Source: a virus
Length of the DNA stretch: 48,058 nt
Reading direction: 5' to 3' (one strand)
Virus record (IMG/VR): IMGVR_UViG_3300037882_002668
Span: 1-48,058 of that record
Shown: positions 38,506 to 47,201 of the stretch, piece after piece
Numbering within the stretch: position 1 is the stretch's first letter
Layout: each line of letters begins with the position of its first letter
Translations under genes and position numbers: made by a program
Notes under the pieces: generated by a model
The model's database searches: none
Told to the model about the DNA's origin: nothing
What the model saw: only the letters and a program-made list of their open reading frames with translations

Positions 38506-38803
38506 AATATTGAGGTTTGATTTGATTTTTTACATTAAGTAAACTGTCATAGGACTTTTCTAAGACACTATCTTTTACAATACGACCTTTGTATTGCTCA
38601 AAGTGGATTAATGAACTGTCTTGGTGAATTTCCGCTTGATTTTGGTGCTTGTCTGCTTTTTTCTCGGAACTGCTTCCAGAATTTAGGAATTGATAAACAT
38701 TCAAGCCACCTGAAACTATTATAATCAAGATATATAACCATGTGTAATTTTTTTTCACTGGTTCTTGTCGAATTGGAAAATTTGGAGTTCTATGTTCTTC
38801 CAT
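38414..38803 (-). CDS. Single-pass membrane protein, spanin-like
   Basis: 129 residues from MEEHRTPNF. One transmembrane segment (about 21-41, YTWLYILIIIVSGGLNVYQF), then a charged periplasmic region (KKADKHQNQAEIHQDSSLIHFEQYKGRIVKDSVLEKSYDSLLNVKNQ). Typical topology of an i-spanin. Its 3' end overlaps the exported coiled-coil gene by 92 bases. Confidence 0.6.
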   Translation of the reverse strand: MEEHRTPNFPIRQEPVKKNYTWLYILIIIVSGGLNVYQFLNSGSSSEKKADKHQNQAEIHQDSSLIHFEQYKGRIVKDSVLEKSYDSLLNVKNQIKPQYYEKYKVVNTYSVSDMQSYFDDRTAESTTKK

Positions 38804-38804
38804 C

Positions 38805-38996
38805 TTATTTTTCTTTTGCCTCAACTCCAAAATGAGCCATTAGTGAATACATATTCAGTCTGTCAGCATCCTCACAGTCCTTTTTGTTTTTATATCCCTC
38901 GGTAGAGGCATAAGTAATGTTTCCGTTGTCTGCTTTGATTTGGCTACGGTGTTCTCCGGCCGCATCTTTTTCGGTTATTAATGGATAAGTTTTCAT
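38805..38996 (-). CDS. DUF1508 (YegP-like) protein
   Basis: 63 residues. HRSQIKADNGNITYASTEGYKNKKDCEDA is the DUF1508 repeat (A-x-NG-x-I-x-x-S-x-EGY-x-x-K-x-x-C). Found in many bacteria and phages; function unknown. Sits inside the lysis-region operon. Confidence 0.85.
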   Translation of the reverse strand: MKTYPLITEKDAAGEHRSQIKADNGNITYASTEGYKNKKDCEDADRLNMYSLMAHFGVEAKEK

Positions 38997-39014
38997 AATT
39001 CTGTTTTTTGAGTT

Positions 39015-39623
39015 TTATGTTAGACAATTTAAAAATTTATTATGATAATCTTTTATTAGATCCGCTTTATCTAAACCATTAATAATTCTTCTAGCATTAA
39101 TAGGATCATTCGTAGTAGAATTAAAATAATTATTAAGTTGTTTTCCTGTAAAATCTCCTTTTAATGATTTTCCGGTCATCATACCCTCAAACATTACCTC
39201 TGTGGCAATTTTTAAATCAAGCATTAAATTTGGTTTGTTTACCAAATCATAGCCTAATATCTTGCTCATTCTAGTATAATTTATTCTACCAGTTAATTGG
39301 GGTTTTCCTTTTCCACAAAAATTAACAGCATCAGCCGGGGATAGATTTCCAAGTTGTTTTGCAATTTTCTTGTTTTCCCAATAACGTTTGATAAAATAAT
39401 TGTTATTTCCATATTCTTTTATTGGTTGCATAGTCTTGTCTCCTTCATGCCAATCAGTTGCTAAAATATAAGCAAGTTTCCGGAGGTCATTATCAACCCA
39501 TTTTTTAGAAATCCATAAATCCCATTCATCAAATGTGGCATTGAAACCATCAACTTGAGATTGAATTAGTTTTCCAAATTCAATACGGAAAGAATCAAAA
39601 AATAATTTTCTATCAATTGTCAT
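39015..39623 (-). CDS. Endolysin, glycoside hydrolase family 19-like
   Basis: 202 residues. Degrades host peptidoglycan. LAYILATDWHEGDKTMQPIKEYG (50-72) holds Glu60 and Glu70, which match the catalytic pair in family 19 lysozymes. CGKGKPQLTGRINYTRMSKILGYDL (103-127) is the substrate cleft, and FTGKQLNNYFNS, then ARRIINGLDKADLIKDYHNKF, follow. No signal peptide, so release depends on the holin. Confidence 0.88.
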   Translation of the reverse strand: MTIDRKLFFDSFRIEFGKLIQSQVDGFNATFDEWDLWISKKWVDNDLRKLAYILATDWHEGDKTMQPIKEYGNNNYFIKRYWENKKIAKQLGNLSPADAVNFCGKGKPQLTGRINYTRMSKILGYDLVNKPNLMLDLKIATEVMFEGMMTGKSLKGDFTGKQLNNYFNSTTNDPINARRIINGLDKADLIKDYHNKFLNCLT

Positions 39624-39637
39624 TTGCTATTTTTTTT

Positions 39638-39856
39638 TTAATAATCAAACTTTAGTTCTGCAATTCCAACACTTACTTCTGAATTTAAAATTTGAAGTTT
39701 AGATTTTGTTAATTGCAACCTCTGATCCATAGTAGGTCTTATAGGTTGATTTTGAATTGGAGCTTGTTTGATTTCTTTGTTTATGCTCGGCATTGAATCC
39801 ATGCCTAAAAAACTAAAAGCAATCAACGCATAGATTACATATTTTAGCTGTTTCAT
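39638..39856 (-). CDS. Small exported protein, spanin candidate
   Basis: 72 residues. N-terminal hydrophobic segment YVIYALIAFSFLGM acts as a signal or anchor. The mature part, with IKQAPIQNQPIRPTMDQRLQ, is Pro/Gln-rich like o-spanins, but no lipobox Cys is present. ATGA overlap with the coding region upstream (39853-40173). Confidence 0.5.
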   Translation of the reverse strand: MKQLKYVIYALIAFSFLGMDSMPSINKEIKQAPIQNQPIRPTMDQRLQLTKSKLQILNSEVSVGIAELKFDY

Positions 39857-40173
39857 TTTTTTTGGATTTTAATTAATTTTAAACTATCAATTTCTGCCTT
39901 ATGAGTATAGCCTATCCTCATTTGTTCTTCCATAAAATCTAAACTTCTTGTATCTTTCACATACTGAATTGAATCTTTAGTTTTTACAAGTTGTTGGTAA
40001 AATTTTTTATCATCTGCCCTACCTTTTCTTTCTTCACTTAATTCACCTTTGAAATATATAACAATGGCTGCATTAGTGCTTAATGATAGAGAAATAGAAA
40101 ATAATAAAAGAGCTAAAACTAATTGTTGGGGAGGTAGTTTAATTAAAACCTGAATTATTCTCCATTTTGTCAT
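39853..40173 (-). CDS. Single-pass membrane protein, Rz-like spanin candidate
   Basis: 106 residues. Transmembrane segment at 18-40 (LVLALLLFSISLSLSTNAAIVIYF), then a charged helical tail (GELSEERKGRADDKKFYQQLVKTKDSIQYVKDTRSLDFMEEQMR). Inner-membrane anchored with periplasmic coiled coil, the i-spanin form. Located between holin and endolysin genes. Confidence 0.6.
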   Translation of the reverse strand: MTKWRIIQVLIKLPPQQLVLALLLFSISLSLSTNAAIVIYFKGELSEERKGRADDKKFYQQLVKTKDSIQYVKDTRSLDFMEEQMRIGYTHKAEIDSLKLIKIQKK

Positions 40174-40199
40174 CTGATTGTAGGTTGTATGGCTTTAAA

Positions 40200-40228
40200 C
40201 AATGAAACCGCCTCTTTCAAGGCGGTTA
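40200..40228 (-). terminator. Hairpin after the holin gene
   Basis: AACCGCCT...AGGCGGTT (8-bp perfect stem, six-base loop). The U tail is short, so probably partial termination or mRNA 3' end protection. Confidence 0.6.
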
Positions 40229-40232
40229 TTAA

Positions 40233-40625
40233 TTACTCTTTTTTCAATCCGTAACGAACATCATTTGGATTGAGAATGTTTATTAAAGTTGGGATGATGG
40301 CAGCAAAAGCGGTATTGATAAAGTCTGGATAATCAATAGTAAACAATGTGCTTCCTGTACTTAATTGTTCTAAGAACAAACTTATAGAAACCGTTGCAAT
40401 TGTCTTTAATACATTTCCATACCAAGTATCAAAAAAGGCATTTCCAATATTTAATGCTTTTAATGCTGCACCAAACAATGCTGCGGCTGCGGCTGAAAGT
40501 ATTGCTTCCAAACCAATATCAGAGATCATAAGACCATGAGAATATTGAAGCATAATAAAGGTTAACATCGCTGCTAAAAATTGCTTTCCATAGGTAGCAA
40601 ATACTGAACTAATTGTGTTTTTCAT
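40233..40625 (-). CDS. Putative holin
   Basis: 130 residues. Three to four hydrophobic stretches: QFLAAMLTFIMLQYSHGLMI, AILSAAAAALFGAALKALNI, VLKTIATVSISLFLEQLS and DFINTAFAAIIPTLINIL; short basic end (YGLKKE). Size, hydrophobicity and position before the spanin candidates and endolysin suggest a holin. Sequence family not recognised. Confidence 0.65.
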   Translation of the reverse strand: MKNTISSVFATYGKQFLAAMLTFIMLQYSHGLMISDIGLEAILSAAAAALFGAALKALNIGNAFFDTWYGNVLKTIATVSISLFLEQLSTGSTLFTIDYPDFINTAFAAIIPTLINILNPNDVRYGLKKE

Positions 40626-40660
40626 AATAATAATAGTTAGAGAGTTATAAATAATTAAAG

Positions 40661-40668
40661 CAAATGTA
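40661..40668 (-). promoter_or_regulatory. Promoter box TACATTTG before the lysis genes
   Basis: Matches TAnnTTTG, 36 bases upstream of the holin start; no TTG at the right distance. Would give the lysis cassette its own transcript. Confidence 0.45.
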
Positions 40669-40712
40669 AATAATTATACTAATATTTTGAATTTATATTT
40701 AATCAAAAAACA

Positions 40713-42629
40713 TTAATTTACAGGATATTCAATAGTCATTCTAAAAACTCTATATCCGGCTGATGTAGCACTTATTATAAACTCAAAGTCTGTGTCAGAA
40801 GCATTTCTTCTTATTGCTGAAAACATATCAGAAGTACTTGCGCCTGTTTGAGTTAATCCTACTGCTGCTTGTCCTGTTCCTATATAAAGTAAAACTGATG
40901 CTCCGGTAAAACCGGTAGGTACTACGGGATCGGGTAAATCACTTGGCATTGGGATTTGTATTTGAGTAACTCCTGAACCAGCAGTTGAATAATCAAAAAC
41001 AAAATCCACTACAACCCTGTTACCAATTTGCTGCCAATTATAACTTTTACTTTCAGTTCCACTTGGTGCAGATGTAGTAAAAGTAAAAGTTGGTGTTCCG
41101 GTGTATGATAACTGTCCACTATGCCTGTAAGTTATCTCTGTTCCATCAGCAGTAGAAGATGTATTATTTGCTCTAAATGTGTGAGCTGAAAGAGACTTAT
41201 TTTCTTTACTGTTTATCTGAGTTTGAGCATTGCTTGATAATGTACTTATGTATTGAAATTCTGAATCTGTTACACTACCATCAGCTATTTTAGTTGCATC
41301 AATTGTTGGTAAATCCGCATTAGTTAAATCCGATCCGGCTGTGACTAAACCTTTAGAATCATAAGTTATTTTTGTTTTTGTTGCTCCGGTTATTGGTGGA
41401 TTAGCAAATACTTTATTTTCTACATCTGCTTGAAACGCAACAACTCCATCCTCATCTTGGAATACGATTTCACGATTAACTGTTGGATTAGTAAATATTA
41501 AATCGGTTTGAAAATCTCCTTTAATTCTTGATATTCTATCATGTAAAAGCCCTAAACTACTTAATGATGTTTCATTTCTTATTTCAACTTTATTTATGGA
41601 AAATGTAGCGTAGTCTAAATTAACTATGTTTTCCATTACTAATTCATTATTACTAAAAGTAGCCACAACATCATCTACTGTACTACCTAATATTATAGGT
41701 AAATCATTAGCTACATTTCCATTTCCTAAAGTAATTTCCAAATCTTGAGAAGCTGGTGATGGTATATCTAAAAGAGTAGCAATTCTACTTGTTGCTGTAT
41801 TTGGGTACAAATAGTCAACACCATTAATATTCATTTTATTATAATAAAATTCTGTGTTATTAAATGTTGATTGCATTAAAATAGAATTTCTTGATACCTG
41901 CATTCTATCAATTCCTCCATTGCTTAAATACAATCTATCTTTATCAAAAAAAGTATTTGGTTCTAAAGTTGAAATCCCAAAATCCCAAAATCCTAATCTA
42001 CCACTATTAGAAAGTCTATCAAATCTTGTAAAAACATTAGAATTAAATCTAAAAATAAGATCATTTGAAGTACTCTCGTTTCCGGCAGACAAAATATCAT
42101 TTACAGTTTGAATAATATTTCCGGAATCATCAGCAAAAGAATCATTAACACTCAAAACTAAAGTTCCATCACCATCAGGTAATCCTTGTGTTCTATTATC
42201 TGTTAAAGAATTTTGCATCAAATTCAAGTTGAATATACCTGTATTAAAATCAATACCAGCACCAGCTTGAAATTCAATATTCTGTTCTGTGAAATTACCT
42301 AATAAAGTTGTAGTGTTTAAATCATTGGAACTTCCACCTCCACCTCCAAATGATTCCCATGAAGAACCATTATAAAAATTATATTCACCAACTGTGGTGT
42401 TGAAAATAATCAAAGAAAGTGCTGGAGAAACAATTGCATTTCTTTGAGTAGTTGTCATTCTTGGAAAGAGAAATCCTTTTGTTGTAGAACGACCTTCAAA
42501 TATTGCGCTTGAGTGCATATCATTTGTTGAAAATCCAGCTCCAAATCCAGCAATATTTCTTGTTGGTGTTGGTGTTTGAGCATAAATACTTGTAGTAATA
42601 CAAAATAATAGAAATAACAGTTTTTTCAT
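40713..42629 (-). CDS. Fibre-like protein with a signal peptide
   Basis: 638 residues. MKKLLFLLFCITTSIYAQ is a Sec signal. Then GFLFPRMTTTQRNAIVSPALSLIIFNTTVGEYNFYNGSSWES (52-93), the head-attachment pattern of many Bacteroidota surface and phage fibre proteins. The middle is a beta repeat stalk (DNRTQGLPDGDGTLVLSV). The segment TKTKITYDSKGLVTAGSDLTNADLPTIDATKIADGSVTDS (about 410-450) is typical of tail fibres. The C-terminal jelly-roll-like domain runs from about 510. A cleaved fibre would be unusual; it may be exported to the cell surface. It lies downstream of the portal. Confidence 0.7.
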   Translation of the reverse strand: MKKLLFLLFCITTSIYAQTPTPTRNIAGFGAGFSTNDMHSSAIFEGRSTTKGFLFPRMTTTQRNAIVSPALSLIIFNTTVGEYNFYNGSSWESFGGGGGSSNDLNTTTLLGNFTEQNIEFQAGAGIDFNTGIFNLNLMQNSLTDNRTQGLPDGDGTLVLSVNDSFADDSGNIIQTVNDILSAGNESTSNDLIFRFNSNVFTRFDRLSNSGRLGFWDFGISTLEPNTFFDKDRLYLSNGGIDRMQVSRNSILMQSTFNNTEFYYNKMNINGVDYLYPNTATSRIATLLDIPSPASQDLEITLGNGNVANDLPIILGSTVDDVVATFSNNELVMENIVNLDYATFSINKVEIRNETSLSSLGLLHDRISRIKGDFQTDLIFTNPTVNREIVFQDEDGVVAFQADVENKVFANPPITGATKTKITYDSKGLVTAGSDLTNADLPTIDATKIADGSVTDSEFQYISTLSSNAQTQINSKENKSLSAHTFRANNTSSTADGTEITYRHSGQLSYTGTPTFTFTTSAPSGTESKSYNWQQIGNRVVVDFVFDYSTAGSGVTQIQIPMPSDLPDPVVPTGFTGASVLLYIGTGQAAVGLTQTGASTSDMFSAIRRNASDTDFEFIISATSAGYRVFRMTIEYPVN

Positions 42630-42641
42630 TTTTTTAAATTT

Positions 42642-42998
42642 TTAATTTGATGTTAATTGTAAAATGTCATCCGCAGATGCATTGCTTAATATTGTTAAAG
42701 AAGTTCCAACTACGGAATATGTACAAAACAAAGAGTTACTTTGATTGTAAACAGTTCCCGAATAACCAGAAGATACTATAATTGCACTTGAACCATCCCA
42801 TTGTAATATTCTATTAAACGAGACTGATGAAGTTGGAGATACATTAATCCAATTTCCATCTTCTGTTGGTTCAGTATTTATACCACTTATGTTTTGCCAA
42901 TAATTTCCGAGATGTTTAACAACCTTATTGACACTATACCTTTGTTTTTCGTTCCAATCAGGTATATTACTAACAATTCTATTTTGGTTCGCTATCAT
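42642..42998 (-). CDS. Small carbohydrate-binding-like fibre protein
   Basis: 118 residues. WNEKQRYSVNKVVKHLGNYWQNISGINTEPTEDGNWINVSP (15-55) resembles the CBM5/12-like module (Y-x-x-x-x-V ... YW ... N-x-x-P-x-x-GxW) found in phage fibres. The C-terminus is a strand-rich Ser/Thr domain. Probably binds surface sugars. It lies 8 bases after the portal gene and before the fibre-like protein. Confidence 0.6.
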   Translation of the reverse strand: MIANQNRIVSNIPDWNEKQRYSVNKVVKHLGNYWQNISGINTEPTEDGNWINVSPTSSVSFNRILQWDGSSAIIVSSGYSGTVYNQSNSLFCTYSVVGTSLTILSNASADDILQLTSN

Positions 42999-43006
42999 TT
43001 TTAGAT

Positions 43007-44662
43007 TTATTTTTCGTTTTTCTGTGGTTTTTCTTTTTTATTAATATCAGAATCGGGCTTATTGGTGATGTTCATCATTGCATCAACTTGTTCTTTTGGA
43101 ATTAAGTTTCTTTCTTCTTCAAGTTTCTTGTAATTTTGCATCCATTCTCCAACACCTAATATTTCGGTTGCTTGATCCATAGAAATTAAATTCAACTGTA
43201 ACATTAATTCAACCGCTTTTACCTCTTTCAACGGATCAATATGTGGCATATTTTTACCCATAAATCTACATTGTGAATAACTTTTGGTTATCATAAAATT
43301 ATCGATTCCTTCTAAATATCCATTTGCAGTTATTTTTCGGGAAAGAATTTGATGGTTTAACCATAATTCGTAAATAGGCTTGTAAAAATTTATAGCAAAT
43401 TTTTCTCTCTTGATGTCAATTATATAACCAAAACTATTTATGGCCGCCCTAGATGCAGAATAATTTGAATTATACTCTTGCATTGCAACTTCCGGAGGAA
43501 CATTCACACCAGCACTAATTGATTTAAAAATTGTTTCCGAGAACTCTTTATATGAACTTGCGTTGTCAACTTGATGTGGTTTTAAACTAGCACCTTGAGG
43601 CATATTATATGTCATTCCGGCTGCTGTTTCACTAATTTGATTTGCTAAACCATCAGCTAAAACACGATCTTTTCCAGATTCATCAACAGAATTAATTTGA
43701 GTTCCGCTTCTTACTTTTTTAACTCTATCCATAAGAGGGTTTTCGCCTGTGGAAAATTCTTCATGTTCTATGGTATAAACAATTTTTGCTGATTGTTCTT
43801 CTTTTATAACAGATGCTTCGGTATATCTATCTAATTTGTTTATTTTTTCTAAAGATTGTGACATCTCCGGAACCGATCTAAGATGATCCGGAGCAATTTT
43901 ATTTCCGGCAACCAACCAAACCAAACGTTTTTTTGATTTTGCTCCAAAAGCAGCAATTCTTTCCGATTTAATAGTTCCGTCCGGTTGTTTTACATTGACA
44001 AAATATGCAATATGAGAGCCTTTTTTATCTAGTTCTATTCCACATTCAATTCTGTTGTTATTGTTTTTGGCGGTTGAATAATAATCATTATTTTCTAGTG
44101 GTGGATTTTTAATGTGTTCTCCTGAAATAGTCTGTACTGTAAGACCTGAATCATCAAATCGGCAGACAACTAAAAAATCACCTCCTAAAAATTCCATTTG
44201 AAAACCTTCCATTGCAATTTCATGTAGGGTTTTTTCCTTCATATAATCCATTTCTTTTGAACTTGCATAAATCATAAATCTTGATTCACAAAGTTGTTGA
44301 AACGATTTATAATCATCGTCTGTATTAATAATTCCTTCTGACTTTAAAACAAGTCTATTTGGTTCTGATTGTAGTTTTAATCCTTCTCCAATTGTCCAAA
44401 AGAAAAATTTTGAGGCAATAATTTTTATTGTATCAATAGTAGCGTAGGCATGATAAGACCTTAATCTTAACCTTTCATAATCCGGAATGTTTTTTACAAC
44501 AACACCAAGTTCTCCTAATGTTTTTTCACCATCCCATCTTTTATTTAAAATTGGATATGCCGGACCATAAGTAACTGTATTGTCTTGAACAAAATTACTA
44601 TTTGGTGTTGACTGTGATTTTTTTTCCGCTTTTTGTAATCCGAAGAATGATAATAATCCCAT
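43007..44662 (-). CDS. Portal protein, lambda gpB-type
   Basis: 551 residues, near lambda gpB (533). LRLRSYHAYATIDTIKIIASKFFFWTIGEGLKLQSEPNR (about 59-98), then KTLHEIAMEGFQMEFLGGDFLVVCRFDDSGLTVQTISGEHIKNPP and APDHLRSVPEMSQSLEKINKLDRYTEASVIKEEQSAKIVYTIEH follow the family. The C-terminus is Lys-rich and disordered. The dodecameric portal is the DNA channel of the head. It overlaps neither neighbour; the head-completion gene lies 9 bases upstream. Confidence 0.9.
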   Translation of the reverse strand: MGLLSFFGLQKAEKKSQSTPNSNFVQDNTVTYGPAYPILNKRWDGEKTLGELGVVVKNIPDYERLRLRSYHAYATIDTIKIIASKFFFWTIGEGLKLQSEPNRLVLKSEGIINTDDDYKSFQQLCESRFMIYASSKEMDYMKEKTLHEIAMEGFQMEFLGGDFLVVCRFDDSGLTVQTISGEHIKNPPLENNDYYSTAKNNNNRIECGIELDKKGSHIAYFVNVKQPDGTIKSERIAAFGAKSKKRLVWLVAGNKIAPDHLRSVPEMSQSLEKINKLDRYTEASVIKEEQSAKIVYTIEHEEFSTGENPLMDRVKKVRSGTQINSVDESGKDRVLADGLANQISETAAGMTYNMPQGASLKPHQVDNASSYKEFSETIFKSISAGVNVPPEVAMQEYNSNYSASRAAINSFGYIIDIKREKFAINFYKPIYELWLNHQILSRKITANGYLEGIDNFMITKSYSQCRFMGKNMPHIDPLKEVKAVELMLQLNLISMDQATEILGVGEWMQNYKKLEEERNLIPKEQVDAMMNITNKPDSDINKKEKPQKNEK

Positions 44663-44671
44663 AATTTAGTT

Positions 44672-44965
44672 TTAAAGACCGCCACCTATCAATCTAATAC
44701 TTCTGCCACTAGCTTGATTAACGTACATTTGTCTAATTTTTATTAACCCATTCATTGCTTTCGTCATATCATCAATATTTCGATATTGCGCTCTGACTTT
44801 CATTTGACCATCATCCATTTCATATTGGATTAAATGTCCAGAAACAGTAGCTTTTAATATCGATTGTTCCATGCTATTAATAAGTATATCATAAGTTGCA
44901 ATCTTTCCAATTAATTTGGATTTGCACTCAAAATATTGATCTATTGACATATAATCTAAATTCAT
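44672..44965 (-). CDS. Head completion protein, gpW-like
   Basis: 97 residues from MNLDYMSIDQYF. A GTG earlier in frame lies inside the leader terminator and is rejected. AKTHEGL-like core is absent, but YFECKSKLIGKIATYDILINSMEQSILKATVSGHLIQYEMDDGQMKVRAQYRNIDDMTKAMNGLIKIRQMY fits gpW (helix, beta hairpin, helix). It seals the portal before tail attachment. First gene after the late promoter at 45073. Confidence 0.75.
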   Translation of the reverse strand: MNLDYMSIDQYFECKSKLIGKIATYDILINSMEQSILKATVSGHLIQYEMDDGQMKVRAQYRNIDDMTKAMNGLIKIRQMYVNQASGRSIRLIGGGL

Positions 44966-44982
44966 AATATAATTTTTAAAAC

Positions 44983-45014
44983 AAAAAAGAGTATCCACAA
45001 AATGCAGACACTCT
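44983..45014 (-). terminator. Leader terminator before the portal operon
   Basis: AGAGTGTC...GATACTCT, 8-bp stem with one G-U, 11-base loop, followed by U6. Sits between the late promoter and the gpW start. Confidence 0.75.
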
Positions 45015-45040
45015 ATTTGTCGTTAATTTTTTGCCCCGTG

Positions 45041-45054
45041 TCTCACAACAATAG
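45041..45054 (-). promoter_or_regulatory. Leader box CTATTGTTGTGAGA, copy 2
   Basis: Same 14 bases as 18526-18539. Starts about 13 bases after the expected transcript start; terminator follows 27 bases later. Confidence 0.55.
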
Positions 45055-45072
45055 CCATTTGATTAATCTGTA

Positions 45073-45080
45073 CAAATATA
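45073..45080 (-). promoter_or_regulatory. Late promoter for the portal operon
   Basis: TATATTTG in TATATATTTGTAC; identical core to 18554-18561. The terminase genes end just before it, with their own terminator. Confidence 0.65.
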
Positions 45081-45096
45081 TAAAAAATATGAAACA

Positions 45097-45125
45097 AAAA
45101 ACCCCCCAATAAAATTGAGAGGCTT
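45097..45125 (-). terminator. Terminator after the terminase genes
   Basis: AAGCCTCTCAA...TTGGGGGGTTT, 11-bp stem with G-U pairs and a U6 tail. Separates terminase from portal transcription. Confidence 0.75.
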
Positions 45126-45167
45126 TCCGATCAAAAAACAAAACTAGAAAATGTCTTGACAAATATA

Positions 45168-47198
45168 TCAATAATTAATTAAGTCACAATACATTCTCCA
45201 AGTCAAATCTTTTGGTACGTCCTCGTGTAATTTCATATCAGCAATAAAAATTTCCCTCGCAGCTTCTTTGTAAACTGCTAAATCCCAATAGTGATTGTTT
45301 TCTCTTTTCTTTTTCCAAGCGTAACCAACTTCTACTTTATTTACAATTTTAGGAATTCTATGTTCAGATTCATAATGAGAAAAATAATTGTTCAAATTGT
45401 ATTTTCCACCGGATGGTTGTGGAAAATTCATAAAACCATCCGGTTGAGTGCCATCAGTTCCTTGAACTAAAGACATATTAGCCGCTACTTTGTCTTTAAG
45501 TAAATTAACATCCAACATATATAACAAACCTTTATTTTCTTGAGAATGTTTAATAAGAGGGGAATTTGCATTAGATTTTCTATATTCGGTGATTTCATCT
45601 CCTTTGATACCAAAAATTTTCCTGTCTTTAATACTGCTTACAAAATTATAAGCTAGTTTTGTAAATTTACCCGTATCAACTATCGTAACATCAATATCGA
45701 AAAACATACCGCTTTCACCTTCTAAAGTTCTATAAACTATCTCTTTTAATAGCGGCCAAACGGAATTCTCTACACTATGATTGTAAGTGTATCTTTTTCT
45801 TTCAATATCTTCAATTTTACTTCTTTTCACATCACGATTTCTTTGAAAAGTACCAATACTTCCGTGGTCAATAGAATATGTTTGTCCCATTGATGTATGA
45901 GCCACAATTTCCCAATCTAAACGAACATCTTCATCTTGATTTATAGTGTCCATAATACCTCCTAAGTCACAACACAAAGTAATTAAGGCAATTTTTCCAT
46001 TACCATCTTTTTCACAAGTTAAATCAGGTATTTTTCCGATTTCATAATCTCTAACATTTTCCATAAGACCATTAACACGAGGCGATGTCCCTCTATCTTC
46101 CCAAAGTTCTCCGAGCTGTGTATTCGTAAAAACTTTTAATTTATCAATATCAACTGGTTTGCCAGGTGGACAAGCAGCGACAAACTGAGAGGCTAAATCT
46201 GCCCAAGATTCAAATCCAGGAGGGTTACACAAAGCGTTAAAACTATAACTTCTATATGAGGGTTTTTTTGGGGTGGCGGTTGGAATCCATTTCCCTGTCA
46301 AATTCAAAGAATATTTCATTTTATATTCTATTTTTCCTTTACAATTTTGACATTCATAATGTACAGAATCACTAATTACTTGACCTTCTTCGTCAAGTTT
46401 CCATTTTATTCCTCCGGTTGTGCCATCAGCTCGTTCTATACTCCATAATATTGGAATGTATTTTTTACAATGAGGACAACACCAATTCCATTGTCTTTTG
46501 TCTCCCATATTGTAAACGCCCTCAATATTTGATACACCCATAGTTGTAGGAGATGACATAAACACTAATCTTCTAGTATCAGCATAAGATTTTGTTCTTG
46601 CTAAAACCAAATCAAAAATTGATCCTTCTTTTTTATCAAGTTTTGGAGCATCATCATACTCGTCAGCAACCACCACTTCAACAGAATAAAATCTTAAATT
46701 TGATGGTTTATAAGTTTTATTTGTCAAGCTGCCTCCAGTAAATTCTTTTTTTAAATCTGTATCTCCGGTTCTTTGATTTGCTTTACTTGTAGAACTAGAT
46801 TTTATAAGTCCTTTTAAACCGGATGATTCTATTACAGTATCAAATCTGCCACGCATTGTATCTTTTATCAACACATCTGAACTTGTTAAAAAAAGCATAT
46901 TAGTTGGAGCTTCCGAAATATGATAAACCAACGTAGGAATAGCAACACTCTGAGTAAATCCTGATTGGGAACATTTCATTACTGCTGAAATCTCCACACC
47001 GGAATTTGGCATCATATTATCAACAACTTCTCTTGTGTATGGAGATCTTTTATAACTAAACAATCCTGAAAATCTTGATTCTGAATCAAGATAAATGGTT
47101 TTTTCAACCCATTCACTAGGAATAGGAGTTTTCATGTTGAAATTATAAATATTCTCTTGAATCCGATAAAGATTCTTGGTTATCAGTTCTTTTAGCAT
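45168..47198 (-). CDS. Terminase large subunit, lambda gpA-type
   Basis: 676 residues, close to lambda gpA (641). Motor and nuclease that cuts and packages concatemeric DNA. Walker A-like MKCSQSGFTQS (about 75-85), Walker B VVVADEYDDAP (about 174-184), then LVFMSSPTTMGVSNIEGVYNMGDKRQWNWCCPHCKKYIPILW (about 215-256), which holds a CCPHC zinc-type site. Late nuclease stretch around LCCDLGGIMDTIN and FFDIDVTIVDTGKF supplies acidic residues. gpA-type enzymes normally make cohesive ends. Confidence 0.9.
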   Translation of the reverse strand: MLKELITKNLYRIQENIYNFNMKTPIPSEWVEKTIYLDSESRFSGLFSYKRSPYTREVVDNMMPNSGVEISAVMKCSQSGFTQSVAIPTLVYHISEAPTNMLFLTSSDVLIKDTMRGRFDTVIESSGLKGLIKSSSTSKANQRTGDTDLKKEFTGGSLTNKTYKPSNLRFYSVEVVVADEYDDAPKLDKKEGSIFDLVLARTKSYADTRRLVFMSSPTTMGVSNIEGVYNMGDKRQWNWCCPHCKKYIPILWSIERADGTTGGIKWKLDEEGQVISDSVHYECQNCKGKIEYKMKYSLNLTGKWIPTATPKKPSYRSYSFNALCNPPGFESWADLASQFVAACPPGKPVDIDKLKVFTNTQLGELWEDRGTSPRVNGLMENVRDYEIGKIPDLTCEKDGNGKIALITLCCDLGGIMDTINQDEDVRLDWEIVAHTSMGQTYSIDHGSIGTFQRNRDVKRSKIEDIERKRYTYNHSVENSVWPLLKEIVYRTLEGESGMFFDIDVTIVDTGKFTKLAYNFVSSIKDRKIFGIKGDEITEYRKSNANSPLIKHSQENKGLLYMLDVNLLKDKVAANMSLVQGTDGTQPDGFMNFPQPSGGKYNLNNYFSHYESEHRIPKIVNKVEVGYAWKKKRENNHYWDLAVYKEAAREIFIADMKLHEDVPKDLTWRMYCDLINY

Positions 47199-47201
47199 AT
47201 T

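Noticed and set aside
44966-44998. GTG start for the gpW-like gene
   Set aside because: Lies inside the leader terminator hairpin; the ATG of MNLDYMSID fits better.
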